Positions 36,667-45,675 of a stretch of 64,000 bases of DNA are shown here, one piece after another. Under the pieces are notes generated by a model. The model did no database searches, was not told the origin of the DNA, and saw only the letters and a list, made by a program, of their open reading frames with translations. The stretch comes from Rhizobium sp. J15 (GTDB taxonomy: Bacteria; Pseudomonadota; Alphaproteobacteria; Rhizobiales; Rhizobiaceae). The stretch's first letter is position 1. Each line of letters opens with the position of its first letter. Position numbers and translations under genes: made by a program. The stretch lies in contig NZ_NWSX01000005.1 in the NCBI RefSeq assembly GCF_002531825.1, positions 62,001 through 126,000 on the forward strand. The letters are read 5' to 3'.

Positions 36667-36684
36667 ATGCCGGCTCGCCGGCAT
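36667..36684 (+). repeat. intercistronic hairpin before the binding-protein gene
   Basis: ATGCCGG-CTCG-CCGGCAT, a 7-bp stem with a 4-nt loop right after the permease stop. It probably adjusts the relative mRNA level of permease and binding protein. Confidence 0.45.
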
Positions 36685-36712
36685 TTCAAAACAATAAACA
36701 AGAGGAGTGAAC

Positions 36713-37813
36713 ATGAAGCGCAGGAATTTATTGCAGGCAACGGTCGCAACCGTCGCCGTCCTTATGCTCGGCACGCCGGCACTGGCCGATTCCATGGCCG
36801 ACGCCAAGGCAGTGGTCGACAAATATGCTTCCAAAGTAAGCACCTGGGACGGCCCGACGAGCGGCCCCAAGGGCGCTGAAGGCAAGAACATCGTCGTCCT
36901 TGCCGGCGATATGAAGAACGGCGGCATCCTCGGCGTGGCCAATGGCGTTCAGGAAGCTGCTGGCGCACTCGGCTGGACGGTTAAGGTTCTCGACGGCGCC
37001 GGCTCGATCGGCGGGCGGACGGCGGCATTCGGCCAGGCCATGGCGCTGAAGCCTGACGGCATCATCATCAACGGTTTTGACGCCGTCGAGCAGAAGCCGG
37101 CGATGGAAGCGGCCAAGGCGGCCGGCATTCCGATGGTTTCCTGGCACGCGGCCTCGGCCGTCGGTCCGGTTGCCGATGTCGGCGTGTTCGCCAATGTCAC
37201 CACCGACGCGATGGAAGTCTCGAAGTCTGCCGCGGATTGGGCCTTCGCCGACGCCGGCGGCAAGCCCGGCGTCATCATCTTCACCGACTCCACCTATGCG
37301 ATCGCCATTGCCAAGGCCGACCGCATGAAGAAGGAGATCGAGGATCTCGGCGGCACGGTGCTCGAATATGTCGATACGCCGATCGCCGAAACCTCCCAGC
37401 GCATGCCGCAGCTCACCACCTCGCTGCTGCAGAAGTATGGCGCCAAGTGGACGCATTCTCTCGCGATCAACGACCTTTACTATGACTTCATGGGACCGTC
37501 GCTTGCCTCGGCCGGCATTGCCGGTGACGGAAAGCCGGTAAACGTCGCGGCCGGCGATGGTTCGGAAAGCGCCTATCAGCGCATCCGCGCCAAGCAGTAC
37601 CAGGCCGTTACCGTCGCCGAGCCGCTCAATCTCCAGGGCTGGCAGCTCGTCGACGAATTGAACCGCGCATTCGCCGGCGCTCCGTGGTCCGGCTATGTGT
37701 CGCCGCTCCATGTCGTGACCAGTGCGAATGTCGAATTCGACGGCGGGCCGAAGAACAGCTTCGATCCCGACAACGGCTATCGCGACCAATACAAGAAAAT
37801 CTGGGGCAAATAA
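36713..37813 (+). CDS. ribose-type sugar ABC transporter periplasmic binding protein
   Basis: A 366-residue family 4-type (RbsB-like) binding protein with a Sec signal peptide (KRRNLLQATVATVAVLMLGTPALA, cleavage near residue 25). It has the usual IIINGFDAVEQKPAMEAAKAAGIPMVSW strand-helix block and a C-terminal DELNRAFAGAPWSGYVSPLHVVT. The ATG at 36713 follows AGAGGAG by 5 nt. The ligand is probably L-idonate, 5-keto-gluconate or a related aldonate, inferred from the operon and shared operator rather than from the protein itself. Confidence 0.9.
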   Translation: MKRRNLLQATVATVAVLMLGTPALADSMADAKAVVDKYASKVSTWDGPTSGPKGAEGKNIVVLAGDMKNGGILGVANGVQEAAGALGWTVKVLDGAGSIGGRTAAFGQAMALKPDGIIINGFDAVEQKPAMEAAKAAGIPMVSWHAASAVGPVADVGVFANVTTDAMEVSKSAADWAFADAGGKPGVIIFTDSTYAIAIAKADRMKKEIEDLGGTVLEYVDTPIAETSQRMPQLTTSLLQKYGAKWTHSLAINDLYYDFMGPSLASAGIAGDGKPVNVAAGDGSESAYQRIRAKQYQAVTVAEPLNLQGWQLVDELNRAFAGAPWSGYVSPLHVVTSANVEFDGGPKNSFDPDNGYRDQYKKIWGK

Positions 37814-37824
37814 GCCCCTCCCAA

Positions 37825-37846
37825 GGGCGTATCAGCCGATACGCCC
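37825..37846 (+). repeat. intercistronic hairpin after the binding-protein gene
   Basis: GGGCGTATC-AGCC-GATACGCCC, a perfect 9-bp stem 11 bp after the stop codon. There is no T run, so it probably protects the binding-protein mRNA or partly attenuates the next small gene. Confidence 0.5.
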
Positions 37847-37900
37847 TCCCTCCCCGCACCACCATCGATCCAGCTCCGCGAGTTTTGGAAAAGAGAACCT

Positions 37901-38239
37901 ATGATCATTCGTTACGCTTTGTTTGAAGGCGAAATCCATCCCGGCCGGGAAGAGGAGTTCCGCGATTTCGTGAGGCAGCGGCTCGTCCCGCTATGGACTC
38001 AATTTCCGGGCGCCGAAGAAGTCCGGGTGCTTGATGGAATGGAGCGCGACGAAGGCGCCCCGGTCTATGCCATGGCGCTCGCCATTCGTTATCCCGACAT
38101 GAAGGCGGTGGACACTGCGTTGCGCTCCAATGTGCGCTCCGAGAGCCGCGAGGTGACAGGGGAACTGCTGAAGCTCTTCACGGGCAAGGTGCACCATCAC
38201 GTCTTCTCGGCCAGCGAATACCCGCCGCAAATTGCCTGA
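37901..38239 (+). CDS. small dimeric alpha/beta-barrel-like protein, 112 aa
   Basis: I do not recognise a named family. The protein is soluble; its pattern of strand, helix (HPGREEEFRDFVRQRLVPLWTQFPGAEEVRVL) and strand, then a second similar half (YAMALAIRYPDMKAVDTALRSNVRSESREVTGELLKLF) resembles stress-responsive A/B-barrel or EthD-like small enzymes. It lies 87 bp after the binding-protein gene and just before a terminator, so it is probably the last gene of the sugar-acid transport operon. A mutarotase- or isomerase-like role would fit but is not supported by motifs. Confidence 0.65.
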   Translation: MIIRYALFEGEIHPGREEEFRDFVRQRLVPLWTQFPGAEEVRVLDGMERDEGAPVYAMALAIRYPDMKAVDTALRSNVRSESREVTGELLKLFTGKVHHHVFSASEYPPQIA

Positions 38240-38282
38240 TGTGGCCGATCCCGCCGGCTCAACCGGCTGAACCAAGACCTTT

Positions 38283-38315
38283 AGCGCCTTGGACATCTGT
38301 CTCGGGCGCTTTTTT
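38283..38315 (+). terminator. rho-independent terminator of the transport operon
   Basis: AGCGCC / GGCGCT inverted repeat with a 16-nt loop, followed by a run of six T (38310-38315), 44 bp after the stop codon of the small gene. The direction fits the plus strand. Confidence 0.7.
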
Positions 38316-39046
38316 ATGCGATTGCCGATCCGGATTGAGAGCACCATCGCGCGCCTTTGGCTGACGCCGCAGGCGGGCAATGCTATCAGCACGGGCAATG
38401 CTATCAGCACAGGAGGTCGGGTCGTTCAGCACATTGTTTGCGGCCGGAATTCTTGGTGACACAGCGTCGGCGCCAAGCATCGTCCGCGCCGCTGCAGTGC
38501 ATCCCAAGTGATTCGCAATTTCCGTTCGTCGTGCGTCAGATCATTGCCCGGGTACAAGGCACCGAAAGAGTTGAGCTTCGGATCTACAACAGCAGATATC
38601 GACCGTTTCTGCGAAACAACTTGGCATACTCTTTCCGCATGGCGTCCGCCCAAAAAATGCGCATAAAATATACGAAAAGCGCAGCATATTGGCGCTCGGC
38701 AGCCTCCGTTTACACTCTCTAAAATATATTCCCTTAAATTTTTTAGGATATCGGAACGACGTTCTCAGGATCGTCACCTACGCCATGATGGCGGGCCAGG
38801 CATCCGAAATCTTGCATGAGATTGACGGTGTTACTTTCACGCGCGCTTCCGCGTCTCGAGGCATCGGCTTTGGCCGCTCCCGGATAAATGCGCAGTGTGC
38901 ATGCGAAGTGGCATGTCCGGCGCGAAGAGCCGCGGCCGGACGCATTCGGGAGTACGGATCGAGGCCGCACGCTTGAATGAGATGTGACGAGCGATCCTGG
39001 CGTCCCAGCCACTTTTGACAAACCTCGCCAACGATGGAGAGTGCCA
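38316..39046. other. 731-bp region without a supported gene
   Basis: Short open frames occur on both strands but none shows family features, a good ribosome site or neighbour-like codon use. The stretch around 38640-38760 is AT-rich. It must hold the promoter of the chemoreceptor gene and contains an 18-bp tandem repeat. A degraded gene is possible but I could not identify one. Confidence 0.5.
38375..38410. repeat. 18-bp perfect tandem repeat
   Basis: GGGCAATGCTATCAGCAC occurs twice, head to tail and without mismatch, in the non-coding stretch after the terminator. Confidence 0.8.
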
Positions 39047-41020
39047 ATGAACAGCATTAAGAGTTTCGGGATCGCGGTGCGTCTCACCCTCGGCTTCAGC
39101 TTCCTGGTTCTGCTGATGGCCGGCCTGACCATCTATTCGGCGGTGGAGGTTGCGCAGATCAACAGCAATCTCGAAACGATCAACGACGTCAACAGCGTCA
39201 AGCAGCGGTTTGCCATCAACTATCGCGGCAGCGTGCACGATCGGGCGATCGCCATTCGCGACGTGACCCTGGTGACCTCGGCGGACGAACGCAAGGCGGC
39301 CGTGGCGCTGATCGAAAAGCTGGCGGCCACTTATGCCGAGAATGAAAAGCGCATGGCCGACATGGTTGCATCTCCGGCGGGTGCGACGGATCAGGAAAAA
39401 ACCATTCTGAACGAGATTGCCGGCATTCAGGCGAAAACCAATCCTCTGGTCGCGGAGATCATCGCGCTGGAGGAGAAGGGCGACGGCGAAGCGGCCCGCA
39501 AGATCCTGCTCGAACAGGCCCGGCCGGCCTTCGTGGAGTGGCTCGGCGCCATCAACAAATTCATCGACTATCAGGAAGCGCTGAACAAATCGATCGGCGG
39601 CGAAGTTCGCAGCACGGCGAGCGGCTTCAAGCCGATAGCGCTGACCGCGCTCGGCATCGCAGCTCTTCTTTCCGTCATCGCTGCCGCCATTACATCCCGC
39701 ACGATCGTCGGCCCGCTGGCAAAACTCCAGCTTTCGCTGAAGGCGATGGCGGAAGGCAATCTCGACGGCGATCGTCGCCTCGAAGCGCGCGGCGACGAGA
39801 TCGGCAAGCTTGCGCGCGCCGTGGCCGGCTTGCGCGACGCGATTTCGGCAAAGGCGGAACGGGAAGCCGATGCGGAAAGCAAGCGGGCTGTCGCGGAGCG
39901 GCACCGCCTCGAACAGGATGCCGACGAACGCCGCACCCTTGCCGAGCAAACGGACCAGGCTGTCGGCCGGCTCGGCGATGCCTTGCAGGCGCTGGCGGAC
40001 GGCGACCTGACGCAGCAGATCGACACGCCCTTCATTCCGTCCCTGGAAAAGCTCCGTGCCGATTTCAACGCCGCTGTCGAAAAGCTTCGTGCCGCCATGC
40101 AGAAGGTTTCTCAGAACGCCAGCGCCATCGCGGCCGGCGCACAGGAGATCCGGTCGGCCTCGGACGATCTTGCCAAGCGGACCGAGCAGCAGGCCGCTTC
40201 CGTCGAGGAAACCGCCGCTGCCCTGGAGGAGATCACCACCACCGTCGCCGATTCCAGCCACAGGGCTCAGGAAGCAGGCCAGCTCGTCCGCAAGACCAAG
40301 GACAATGCGGAACGCTCGGGCAGCGTCGTCCGCGACGCGGTCGATGCCATGGGCAAGATCGAATCCTCCGCCACCGAGATCGGCAGCATCATCGGCGTCA
40401 TCGACGAGATCGCCTTCCAGACCAACCTGCTGGCGCTGAATGCCGGTGTCGAAGCCGCCCGCGCCGGTGAAGCCGGCAAGGGCTTTGCCGTCGTTGCCCA
40501 GGAAGTGCGCGAATTGGCGCAGCGTTCCGCCAAGGCGGCAAAGGAAATCAAGGAACTGATCAACGCTTCGAACGGCCACGTGAAAAGCGGCGTCGCCTTG
40601 GTTGGCGAAACCGGAAAAGCCCTGCAGGAGATTGCGACGCAGGTCCAGCAGGTCGACGGCAATGTCGGCGCCATCGTCGGCGCTTCGCAGGAGCAGGCGA
40701 CCGGGCTGAAAGAGATCAATGCCGCCGTCAACAAGATGGATCAGGGCACGCAGCAGAACGCCGCCATGGTGGAAGAAGCGACAGCCGCCGCCCATAACCT
40801 CGCCAAGGAAGCAGATGCGCTGTTCCAGTTGCTCAGCCAGTTCAACATCGGCGGAGCGGTGGCATCGAGGCGCATGACGCAGCCGGCCGCAGCGGCGCAG
40901 CACGCTCAACCCGTCGCCTCGCCCGCTCGCCAGATGATCGCGAAGATCGGCAAGTCGTTCCAGGGCGGCGCGGCGGTCCAGGGGAACACGGCATTGGCCG
41001 GTGATTGGGAAGAATTCTGA
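39047..41020 (+). CDS. methyl-accepting chemotaxis protein
   Basis: A 657-residue transmembrane chemoreceptor. Membrane helices lie at about 8-30 and 196-216 with a helical-bundle periplasmic domain (4HB_MCP type) between; HAMP segments follow at about 220-270 and 310-345; the signalling domain (about 365-620) has the hairpin tip [31 protein letters not shown]. It ends in DWEEF, an acidic/aromatic pentapeptide of the kind that tethers CheR/CheB. The ATG at 39047 has GGAGAG 5 nt upstream. The ligand is unknown; no che genes lie in the window. Confidence 0.93.
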   Translation: MNSIKSFGIAVRLTLGFSFLVLLMAGLTIYSAVEVAQINSNLETINDVNSVKQRFAINYRGSVHDRAIAIRDVTLVTSADERKAAVALIEKLAATYAENEKRMADMVASPAGATDQEKTILNEIAGIQAKTNPLVAEIIALEEKGDGEAARKILLEQARPAFVEWLGAINKFIDYQEALNKSIGGEVRSTASGFKPIALTALGIAALLSVIAAAITSRTIVGPLAKLQLSLKAMAEGNLDGDRRLEARGDEIGKLARAVAGLRDAISAKAEREADAESKRAVAERHRLEQDADERRTLAEQTDQAVGRLGDALQALADGDLTQQIDTPFIPSLEKLRADFNAAVEKLRAAMQKVSQNASAIAAGAQEIRSASDDLAKRTEQQAASVEETAAALEEITTTVADSSHRAQEAGQLVRKTKDNAERSGSVVRDAVDAMGKIESSATEIGSIIGVIDEIAFQTNLLALNAGVEAARAGEAGKGFAVVAQEVRELAQRSAKAAKEIKELINASNGHVKSGVALVGETGKALQEIATQVQQVDGNVGAIVGASQEQATGLKEINAAVNKMDQGTQQNAAMVEEATAAAHNLAKEADALFQLLSQFNIGGAVASRRMTQPAAAAQHAQPVASPARQMIAKIGKSFQGGAAVQGNTALAGDWEEF

Positions 41021-41061
41021 TCGCCGAAGCGCTCCAGCGCCCCTGCCATAATTTGAAATGA

Positions 41062-41094
41062 CGAAGGGCAGCGTTTGCTGCCCTTCGCATTTTT
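41062..41094. terminator. terminator shared by the chemoreceptor and mctP genes
   Basis: CGAAGGGCAGC-GTTT-GCTGCCCTTCG, an 11-bp perfect stem with a short loop, followed by five T on the plus strand. It sits between convergent genes. Confidence 0.8.
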
Positions 41095-41096
41095 GG

Positions 41097-42572
41097 TTAC
41101 GCCCGAACCGGAGCCCTGGCCGGAAGCAGGGCGTTGACGACGACCGCAACGGCGATGTTTGCCGCCAGCGCCAGCAGGCCGGTATAGACGGTGAAAGGCT
41201 CGCCGCCGAGGCTGATCAGATGCAGCGGCTTCCAGCCGGCATCCCAGACGAGGTAGGTGCCGCCGCAGAAGCCGACGAACCAGCCGGCAAGCAGAGCGGG
41301 TGCACGGAACCAGCCGGTGTAGAGGCCGAAAACCAGAGCCGGAAGCGTCTGCAGGATCCAGATGCCGCCGAGCAGCTGCAGGTCGAGTGCGAACTGCGTC
41401 GGCAGGAAAAGGATGACGAGAAGCGCGCCGATCTTCACCACCAGCGACGTCACCTTCGCGACCTTCGCCTCGCCCGCATCGCTGACCTTGGGATCGACGT
41501 AGGCCTTCCAGAAATTGCGGGTGAAGAGATTGGCCGCACCGATGCTCATCACCGCCGCCGGCACCAGCGCGCCGATGGCGATCGCCGCGAAGGCGAAGCC
41601 GGAGAACCAACCCGAAAACAGCGTCTTGAACAGGGTCGGAACGACGTCATTGGCGCTGTCGAGCTTCAGGTTGGCGGCATGGCCCATATAGCCGAGCAGC
41701 GCCAGAAGGCCTAGCAGCAGCGTATAGGCGGGCAGCATGATCGCATTCTTGCGGATCGTCTTGCCGCTGTTGGAGGCGAAGATGCCCGTCAGCGTGTGCG
41801 GATACATGAAGGCGGCGAGCGCCGAACCGAAGGCGAGCGTGGCATAGGCGACATATTGATTGCCGCCGAGCAGCAGGTTGCCGGAGCCCTTGGCCTGGAA
41901 GGCCGCATCGGCCGAGGCGAAGACATTGGCGTAGCCGCCGAGCTTCGACGGGATGAGCGCAACGGCCGCGATCACCACGATATAGATCATGATGTCCTTG
42001 ACGAAGGCGATCAGCGCCGGCGCGCGCAGGCCCGCCGAATAGGTATAGAGCGCCAGCACGATGAAGGCGATTGCCAGCGGCAGTTCGCCATGCAGCCCGA
42101 GTGCCTTCAGGACCGCCGTCATGCCGACGAGCTGGAGGGCGATGTAAGGCATGGTGGCGATGACGCCCGTCGCCGCGACGGCGAGCTCGAGACCGCGCGA
42201 TCCATATTGGCCGTGGACGACGTCGGCGGCCGTCACATAGCCGAAATCCTTGGCGCGTTTCCACAGGACCGGCATGACCATGAAGACGAAGGGATAGACG
42301 ACGATCGTATAGGGCAGCGCGAAGAAGCCGTAGGCGCCGACCGTATAGACCAGCGCCGGCACGGCGATGACGGTATAGGCGGTATAGAAATCACCGCCGA
42401 CGAGGAACCAGGTGATCCAGGTGCCGAAGTTGCGTCCGCCGAGGCCCCATTCATCGATATGGGCGAGCGTCTCGGGCTTGCGCCAGCGGCTGGCGACGAA
42501 GCCCATGACGGTGACGAGGACGAAGAAGAAGATGAAGACGGCAAGCGCCGTTCCGTTGATGTCAGTCGTCAT
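41097..42572 (-). CDS. mctP: monocarboxylate permease, sodium:solute symporter family
   Basis: A 491-residue inner-membrane symporter with about 13 hydrophobic helices. The segments WGLGGRNFGTWITWFLVGGDFYTAYTVIAVPALVYTVGAYGFFALPYT and GALVPAAVMSIGAANLFTRNFW fit MctP of Rhizobium leguminosarum, which takes up lactate, pyruvate, propionate, alanine and similar compounds. A DUF3311 gene lies directly upstream and overlaps by 11 bp, and a two-component system of the MctSR type follows, the same neighbourhood as the described system. Confidence 0.9.
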   Translation of the reverse strand: MTTDINGTALAVFIFFFVLVTVMGFVASRWRKPETLAHIDEWGLGGRNFGTWITWFLVGGDFYTAYTVIAVPALVYTVGAYGFFALPYTIVVYPFVFMVMPVLWKRAKDFGYVTAADVVHGQYGSRGLELAVAATGVIATMPYIALQLVGMTAVLKALGLHGELPLAIAFIVLALYTYSAGLRAPALIAFVKDIMIYIVVIAAVALIPSKLGGYANVFASADAAFQAKGSGNLLLGGNQYVAYATLAFGSALAAFMYPHTLTGIFASNSGKTIRKNAIMLPAYTLLLGLLALLGYMGHAANLKLDSANDVVPTLFKTLFSGWFSGFAFAAIAIGALVPAAVMSIGAANLFTRNFWKAYVDPKVSDAGEAKVAKVTSLVVKIGALLVILFLPTQFALDLQLLGGIWILQTLPALVFGLYTGWFRAPALLAGWFVGFCGGTYLVWDAGWKPLHLISLGGEPFTVYTGLLALAANIAVAVVVNALLPARAPVRA

Positions 42573-42759
42573 GGCGAACGCTCCGATAGGCGATCCAGGT
42601 CAGCGTCGCCGTGATCGGCACCCAGAGAAGCTGATACCAGTAGAAGAAGGGAAAGCCGAAAAGCGCCGGCTCGCGAAGATTGTAGAATGGCGGCCAGAGC
42701 AGACCGATGTAGGGAATGATCAGCAGCCAAAGCGCTGCCTTGCTACGTGGTTTTTCCAT
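42562..42759 (-). CDS. small DUF3311 membrane protein, symporter partner
   Basis: A 65-residue protein with two hydrophobic helices (about 9-25 and 38-58): IIPYIGLLWPPFYNLREPALFGFPFFYWYQLLWVPITA is the usual DUF3311 core. Such proteins are found directly upstream of sodium:solute symporters and may help their assembly. It overlaps mctP by 11 bp, so translation is probably coupled. Confidence 0.85.
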   Translation of the reverse strand: MEKPRSKAALWLLIIPYIGLLWPPFYNLREPALFGFPFFYWYQLLWVPITATLTWIAYRSVRHDD

Positions 42760-42872
42760 GTCGGATACCTTTCAGGCGCCGCGGGCGGCGGTCGCCATGT
42801 TCCAGTTGTCGGCGTGGAAGGCAGGTCTGTCAGCCCGCGGGCGCGGCAGGCCGGTTCGTGTCACTCGAGGTT

Positions 42873-42888
42873 TTCCGACCGGTCGGAA
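42873..42888. promoter_or_regulatory. 16-bp perfect palindrome upstream of the mctP operon
   Basis: TTCCGACC followed by GGTCGGAA, a perfect 16-bp palindrome 114 bp before the DUF3311 start. It is a candidate binding site for the response regulator encoded next to it. Confidence 0.55.
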
Positions 42889-43003
42889 GCTGATGTAACG
42901 CATGTGAATTCCTCCCAACGGCTTGGCGTTCGGCCAGCCGTAAGCGGAGTCCTAGGGCGTCGGTTTTGCCCTCACAAGATGGGCGCGGGGCGGAAATGCC
43001 GGG

Positions 43004-43025
43004 GCCTACCCAGAAGTGGGTAGGC
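43004..43025. promoter_or_regulatory. 9-bp hairpin or operator between mctR and the mctP promoter
   Basis: GCCTACCCA-GAAG-TGGGTAGGC, a perfect inverted repeat right after the mctR stop. It could terminate mctSR transcription (weak T content after it) or be a second regulator site, since TACCCA/TGGGTA halves are plausible for a LuxR-type protein. Confidence 0.5.
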
Positions 43026-43030
43026 TTGAA

Positions 43031-43675
43031 TTAGCCGACTTTCGAGACGACGCCGTGATCGAGCGCATAGCGGATGAGGCCCGCCGTCGTCGCGATGCCG
43101 AGCTTCTTCTTGAGGTTCTTGCGATGGGTTTCCGCCGTGGCGGAGCTTATGCCGAGCGCCTCGCCGATCTCGCGGTTGCTCCTGCCGGCAACGATCTGCC
43201 CGAGGATATCGCGTTCGCGCGGCGTCAGCGGATCGCTCCCCTCCCCCGCGCGGTCGCCCATCAGCGCGTCGAAGACGCCGGAGGAGAAATAGGTGCCTCC
43301 GTTCGCGACGGTTTCGATGGCGCAGACGATTTCATCCGTCGAGACGTCCTTGAGGACGTAGCCGGCGGCGCCATGCATGACCGAGGAGGAAATATACTCG
43401 CGGCTGTCATGCATGGAGAGCATCACGACGCGGGTTTGCGGAAGTTCGTTGCGGAACAGCTCGATCGCATCGATGCCGCTGAGCTTCGGCATGTTGATGT
43501 CCATCAGCACCACCTGCGGCCGGATCTGCCGTGCGATGTCGAGGCCGGTTTGCGCAAGCCCGGCGGTGCCCGCGACCTCGATATGATCGAATGTTTCGAG
43601 CACGGCCTTCAGTCCGTCCAAGACCAGCGGATGGTTGTCGATCAGGAGGACGCTGATTTTGGCGCGTTCGTTCAT
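43031..43675 (-). CDS. mctR: NarL/FixJ-type response regulator of the monocarboxylate permease
   Basis: A 214-residue response regulator. The receiver domain has the phosphoacceptor Asp59 (VVLMDINMPK), and the C-terminal LuxR-type helix-turn-helix is LTPRERDILGQIVAGRSNREIGEALGISSATAETHRKNLKKKL. Its start overlaps the kinase gene by 4 bp. By homology and order it corresponds to MctR, which activates mctP. Confidence 0.88.
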   Translation of the reverse strand: MNERAKISVLLIDNHPLVLDGLKAVLETFDHIEVAGTAGLAQTGLDIARQIRPQVVLMDINMPKLSGIDAIELFRNELPQTRVVMLSMHDSREYISSSVMHGAAGYVLKDVSTDEIVCAIETVANGGTYFSSGVFDALMGDRAGEGSDPLTPRERDILGQIVAGRSNREIGEALGISSATAETHRKNLKKKLGIATTAGLIRYALDHGVVSKVG

Positions 43676-45057
43676 GCGGCTTCCGCCTGCTTGCCGGCGG
43701 GCAGATTGGCCGATCTCGGCATCATCGCCGTCAGCGTCGTGCCGGCCTCGCTGCTGTCGATGAGCAGCAGGCCCCGGAAGTGCGCCATCCGCTCCTGCAT
43801 GTTGCGCAGGCCGAGACCCGAGCTGCCGGATGCGCCAGCCCCGGCGCCGTCGAAGCCGGTGCCGTTGTCGGAGATGGTCATGCGGGCGCGGCCGCCGTCG
43901 CTCCAGAGCTTTACCGAGAGCTTCGAGGCGCCAGCGTGCCGCTCGACATTGTTGAAGGCCTCCTGGGCGACGCGATAAAGGGCAGTGCTGGCTTCCGCCT
44001 TCAGCATGCCCGTAAAGCCCGAGGCGTCGATCTTCGTCTCGATCCCCGTCCGTTCGGCAAAGTGATGGCAGAGCGCCTCCAGTGCAGCCGTCAGGCCGAG
44101 ATCGTCGAGCACGCGGGGTCGCAGATCGTGCGAGAGCAGTCTTATTTCCTTGATGGCGCCGTTCAGCGCTTCGACGCCGCGCTCGATGGTCAGCGCCGCT
44201 TCGTCGGCATTGGTCCTGACCTTGCGGCCGGCGAGGTCCATCGCATAACGCACGCCGAGAAGGGTCTGGGAGATGCCGTCATGCAGCTCGCGCGCCAGCC
44301 GCGTGCGCTCCTCTTCCTGGGTGTCGATCACCCGCTGCGTCAGCTCCTTGAGCCGGCTGTCGGCCATGCGGCGTTCATGGAAGGTCAGCAGCATGCAGGT
44401 CGTGAAAACGACGAGCACCGCGGGCACGGCGATCAGCGCGACGATGACGAAGGTCCGTCTGATGTTGGCGCGCATCACCGCATTGGCGGCGGCACTCTGG
44501 GCAAAGACGTCGTCCAGATAGACGCCTGTTCCCACCACCCAGTGCCATTTGTCGAGGCTGACGACGAAGGAGAGCTTGTCGGCGATCTGTCCGGTTGAAG
44601 GCTTCTGCCATTTGTACTGGTGCAGGCCGCCGCCCGCCTTTGCCGTGGCGATCAGCTCGGCAATCACCTTGTCGCCGTCGGGATCCGTAAGGTCGAGCCA
44701 ATTCTGCCCATGCCGGAAGCTCTGGCGGGGATGGACGATATTGTTGCCGTCATAATCGTAGACGAAGAAATAGCCGTCCTTGCCGTAGTCGAGCGAGGTC
44801 AGAATGTCAGCCACCTGCCGCTTGGCGGCTTCGTCGTTGGGACCGGCCTTGTCATAGATCGTCTGGATGGCCGAGAGCGCAAGATTGGTCAGGTTGAGGA
44901 TTTCGGCTTCCCTCGTCTTCAGCATGTTCTGCTCGAACGTATCGATGCTGTTCTTGGCGAGGTTTGCCGATTGCCAGGTGATGAAGGTGGTGATCGCGAG
45001 GATCGAGATGACGAGCGGGACGATCGCCAATGCGATGATCTGGTGTCGTAGCGTCAA
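43672..45057 (-). CDS. mctS: membrane sensor histidine kinase of the monocarboxylate permease system
   Basis: A 461-residue kinase. Helices at about 7-30 and 200-225 bracket a periplasmic Cache domain ([35 protein letters not shown]) of the kind that binds small carboxylates or amino acids. The HisKA_3 dimerisation domain carries His259 ([20 protein letters not shown]), and a HATPase domain ends near 440 ([19 protein letters not shown]). It overlaps the response-regulator gene by 4 bp. It probably senses a monocarboxylate or amino acid outside the cell. Confidence 0.88.
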   Translation of the reverse strand: MTLRHQIIALAIVPLVISILAITTFITWQSANLAKNSIDTFEQNMLKTREAEILNLTNLALSAIQTIYDKAGPNDEAAKRQVADILTSLDYGKDGYFFVYDYDGNNIVHPRQSFRHGQNWLDLTDPDGDKVIAELIATAKAGGGLHQYKWQKPSTGQIADKLSFVVSLDKWHWVVGTGVYLDDVFAQSAAANAVMRANIRRTFVIVALIAVPAVLVVFTTCMLLTFHERRMADSRLKELTQRVIDTQEEERTRLARELHDGISQTLLGVRYAMDLAGRKVRTNADEAALTIERGVEALNGAIKEIRLLSHDLRPRVLDDLGLTAALEALCHHFAERTGIETKIDASGFTGMLKAEASTALYRVAQEAFNNVERHAGASKLSVKLWSDGGRARMTISDNGTGFDGAGAGASGSSGLGLRNMQERMAHFRGLLLIDSSEAGTTLTAMMPRSANLPAGKQAEAA

Positions 45058-45143
45058 CGATCGGTCCTCCCCGGGATGCGTGCCGGAATTATGCGCTTTG
45101 CCGAATGCGAGTCCAGCGGCTTGTCGGTGCCGGCCGGCCGGCG

Positions 45144-45620
45144 CTATTCCAGCGGCACGAACAGGCCGAGCTTGACGTCGCGCAGCACGACATTCGTGTG
45201 CATGCGGCGGATCTGCGGATTTTCCGCCATAATCAGGGCGGCGATGTCGTCATAATGCTCGACGTCGCGGGCGGTGACGATCGCGATCAGATCGACCGCG
45301 CCGGTCACGTAATAGACCTGCTGGATATGATCCTGTTTCTCCGCCCAGATGCGAAACTTCGCCAGCGCGTCGTAATTGTCCCGCTCGATCTCCATGCCGA
45401 CGATGAACACCATCGATGTTCCCGTCGCCTTCCGATCGACGACGGCGACCTCGGCCTTGATGATCCCCTCCTCGCGCAGCCGCTTCAACCGTCGCTGCAC
45501 GGCCGAGACCGACAGGCCGATCCGCTCGGCAATCGCTTCGGCCTTCAGCTGGCAGTCGCGCTGAACGATATCGAGAATGTCGCGGTCAAAACGATCCAGT
45601 TGTTCCATTGCCCTGTCCAT
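45144..45620 (-). CDS. Lrp/AsnC-family transcriptional regulator
   Basis: A 158-residue regulator with an N-terminal helix-turn-helix ([41 protein letters not shown]) and a C-terminal RAM effector domain ([29 protein letters not shown]). The ATG at 45620 has GGGAGA 7-8 nt upstream; an ATG at 45608 is the alternative. It is divergent from an amino-acid importer operon across two palindromes, so it is the obvious local regulator, and probably responds to a sulfur amino acid given the methyltransferase in that operon. Confidence 0.9.
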   Translation of the reverse strand: MDRAMEQLDRFDRDILDIVQRDCQLKAEAIAERIGLSVSAVQRRLKRLREEGIIKAEVAVVDRKATGTSMVFIVGMEIERDNYDALAKFRIWAEKQDHIQQVYYVTGAVDLIAIVTARDVEHYDDIAALIMAENPQIRRMHTNVVLRDVKLGLFVPLE

Positions 45621-45675
45621 TTCGAGTTCTCCCGCGCGGCTGTATTCTGCCGTATTCGCCGCGTGAGAAAGATTA

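Noticed and set aside
38357..38722. 121-codon plus-strand frame starting in the 18-bp tandem repeat
   Set aside because: No family features, unusual composition for this genome, and it begins in the repeat; kept only as non-coding.
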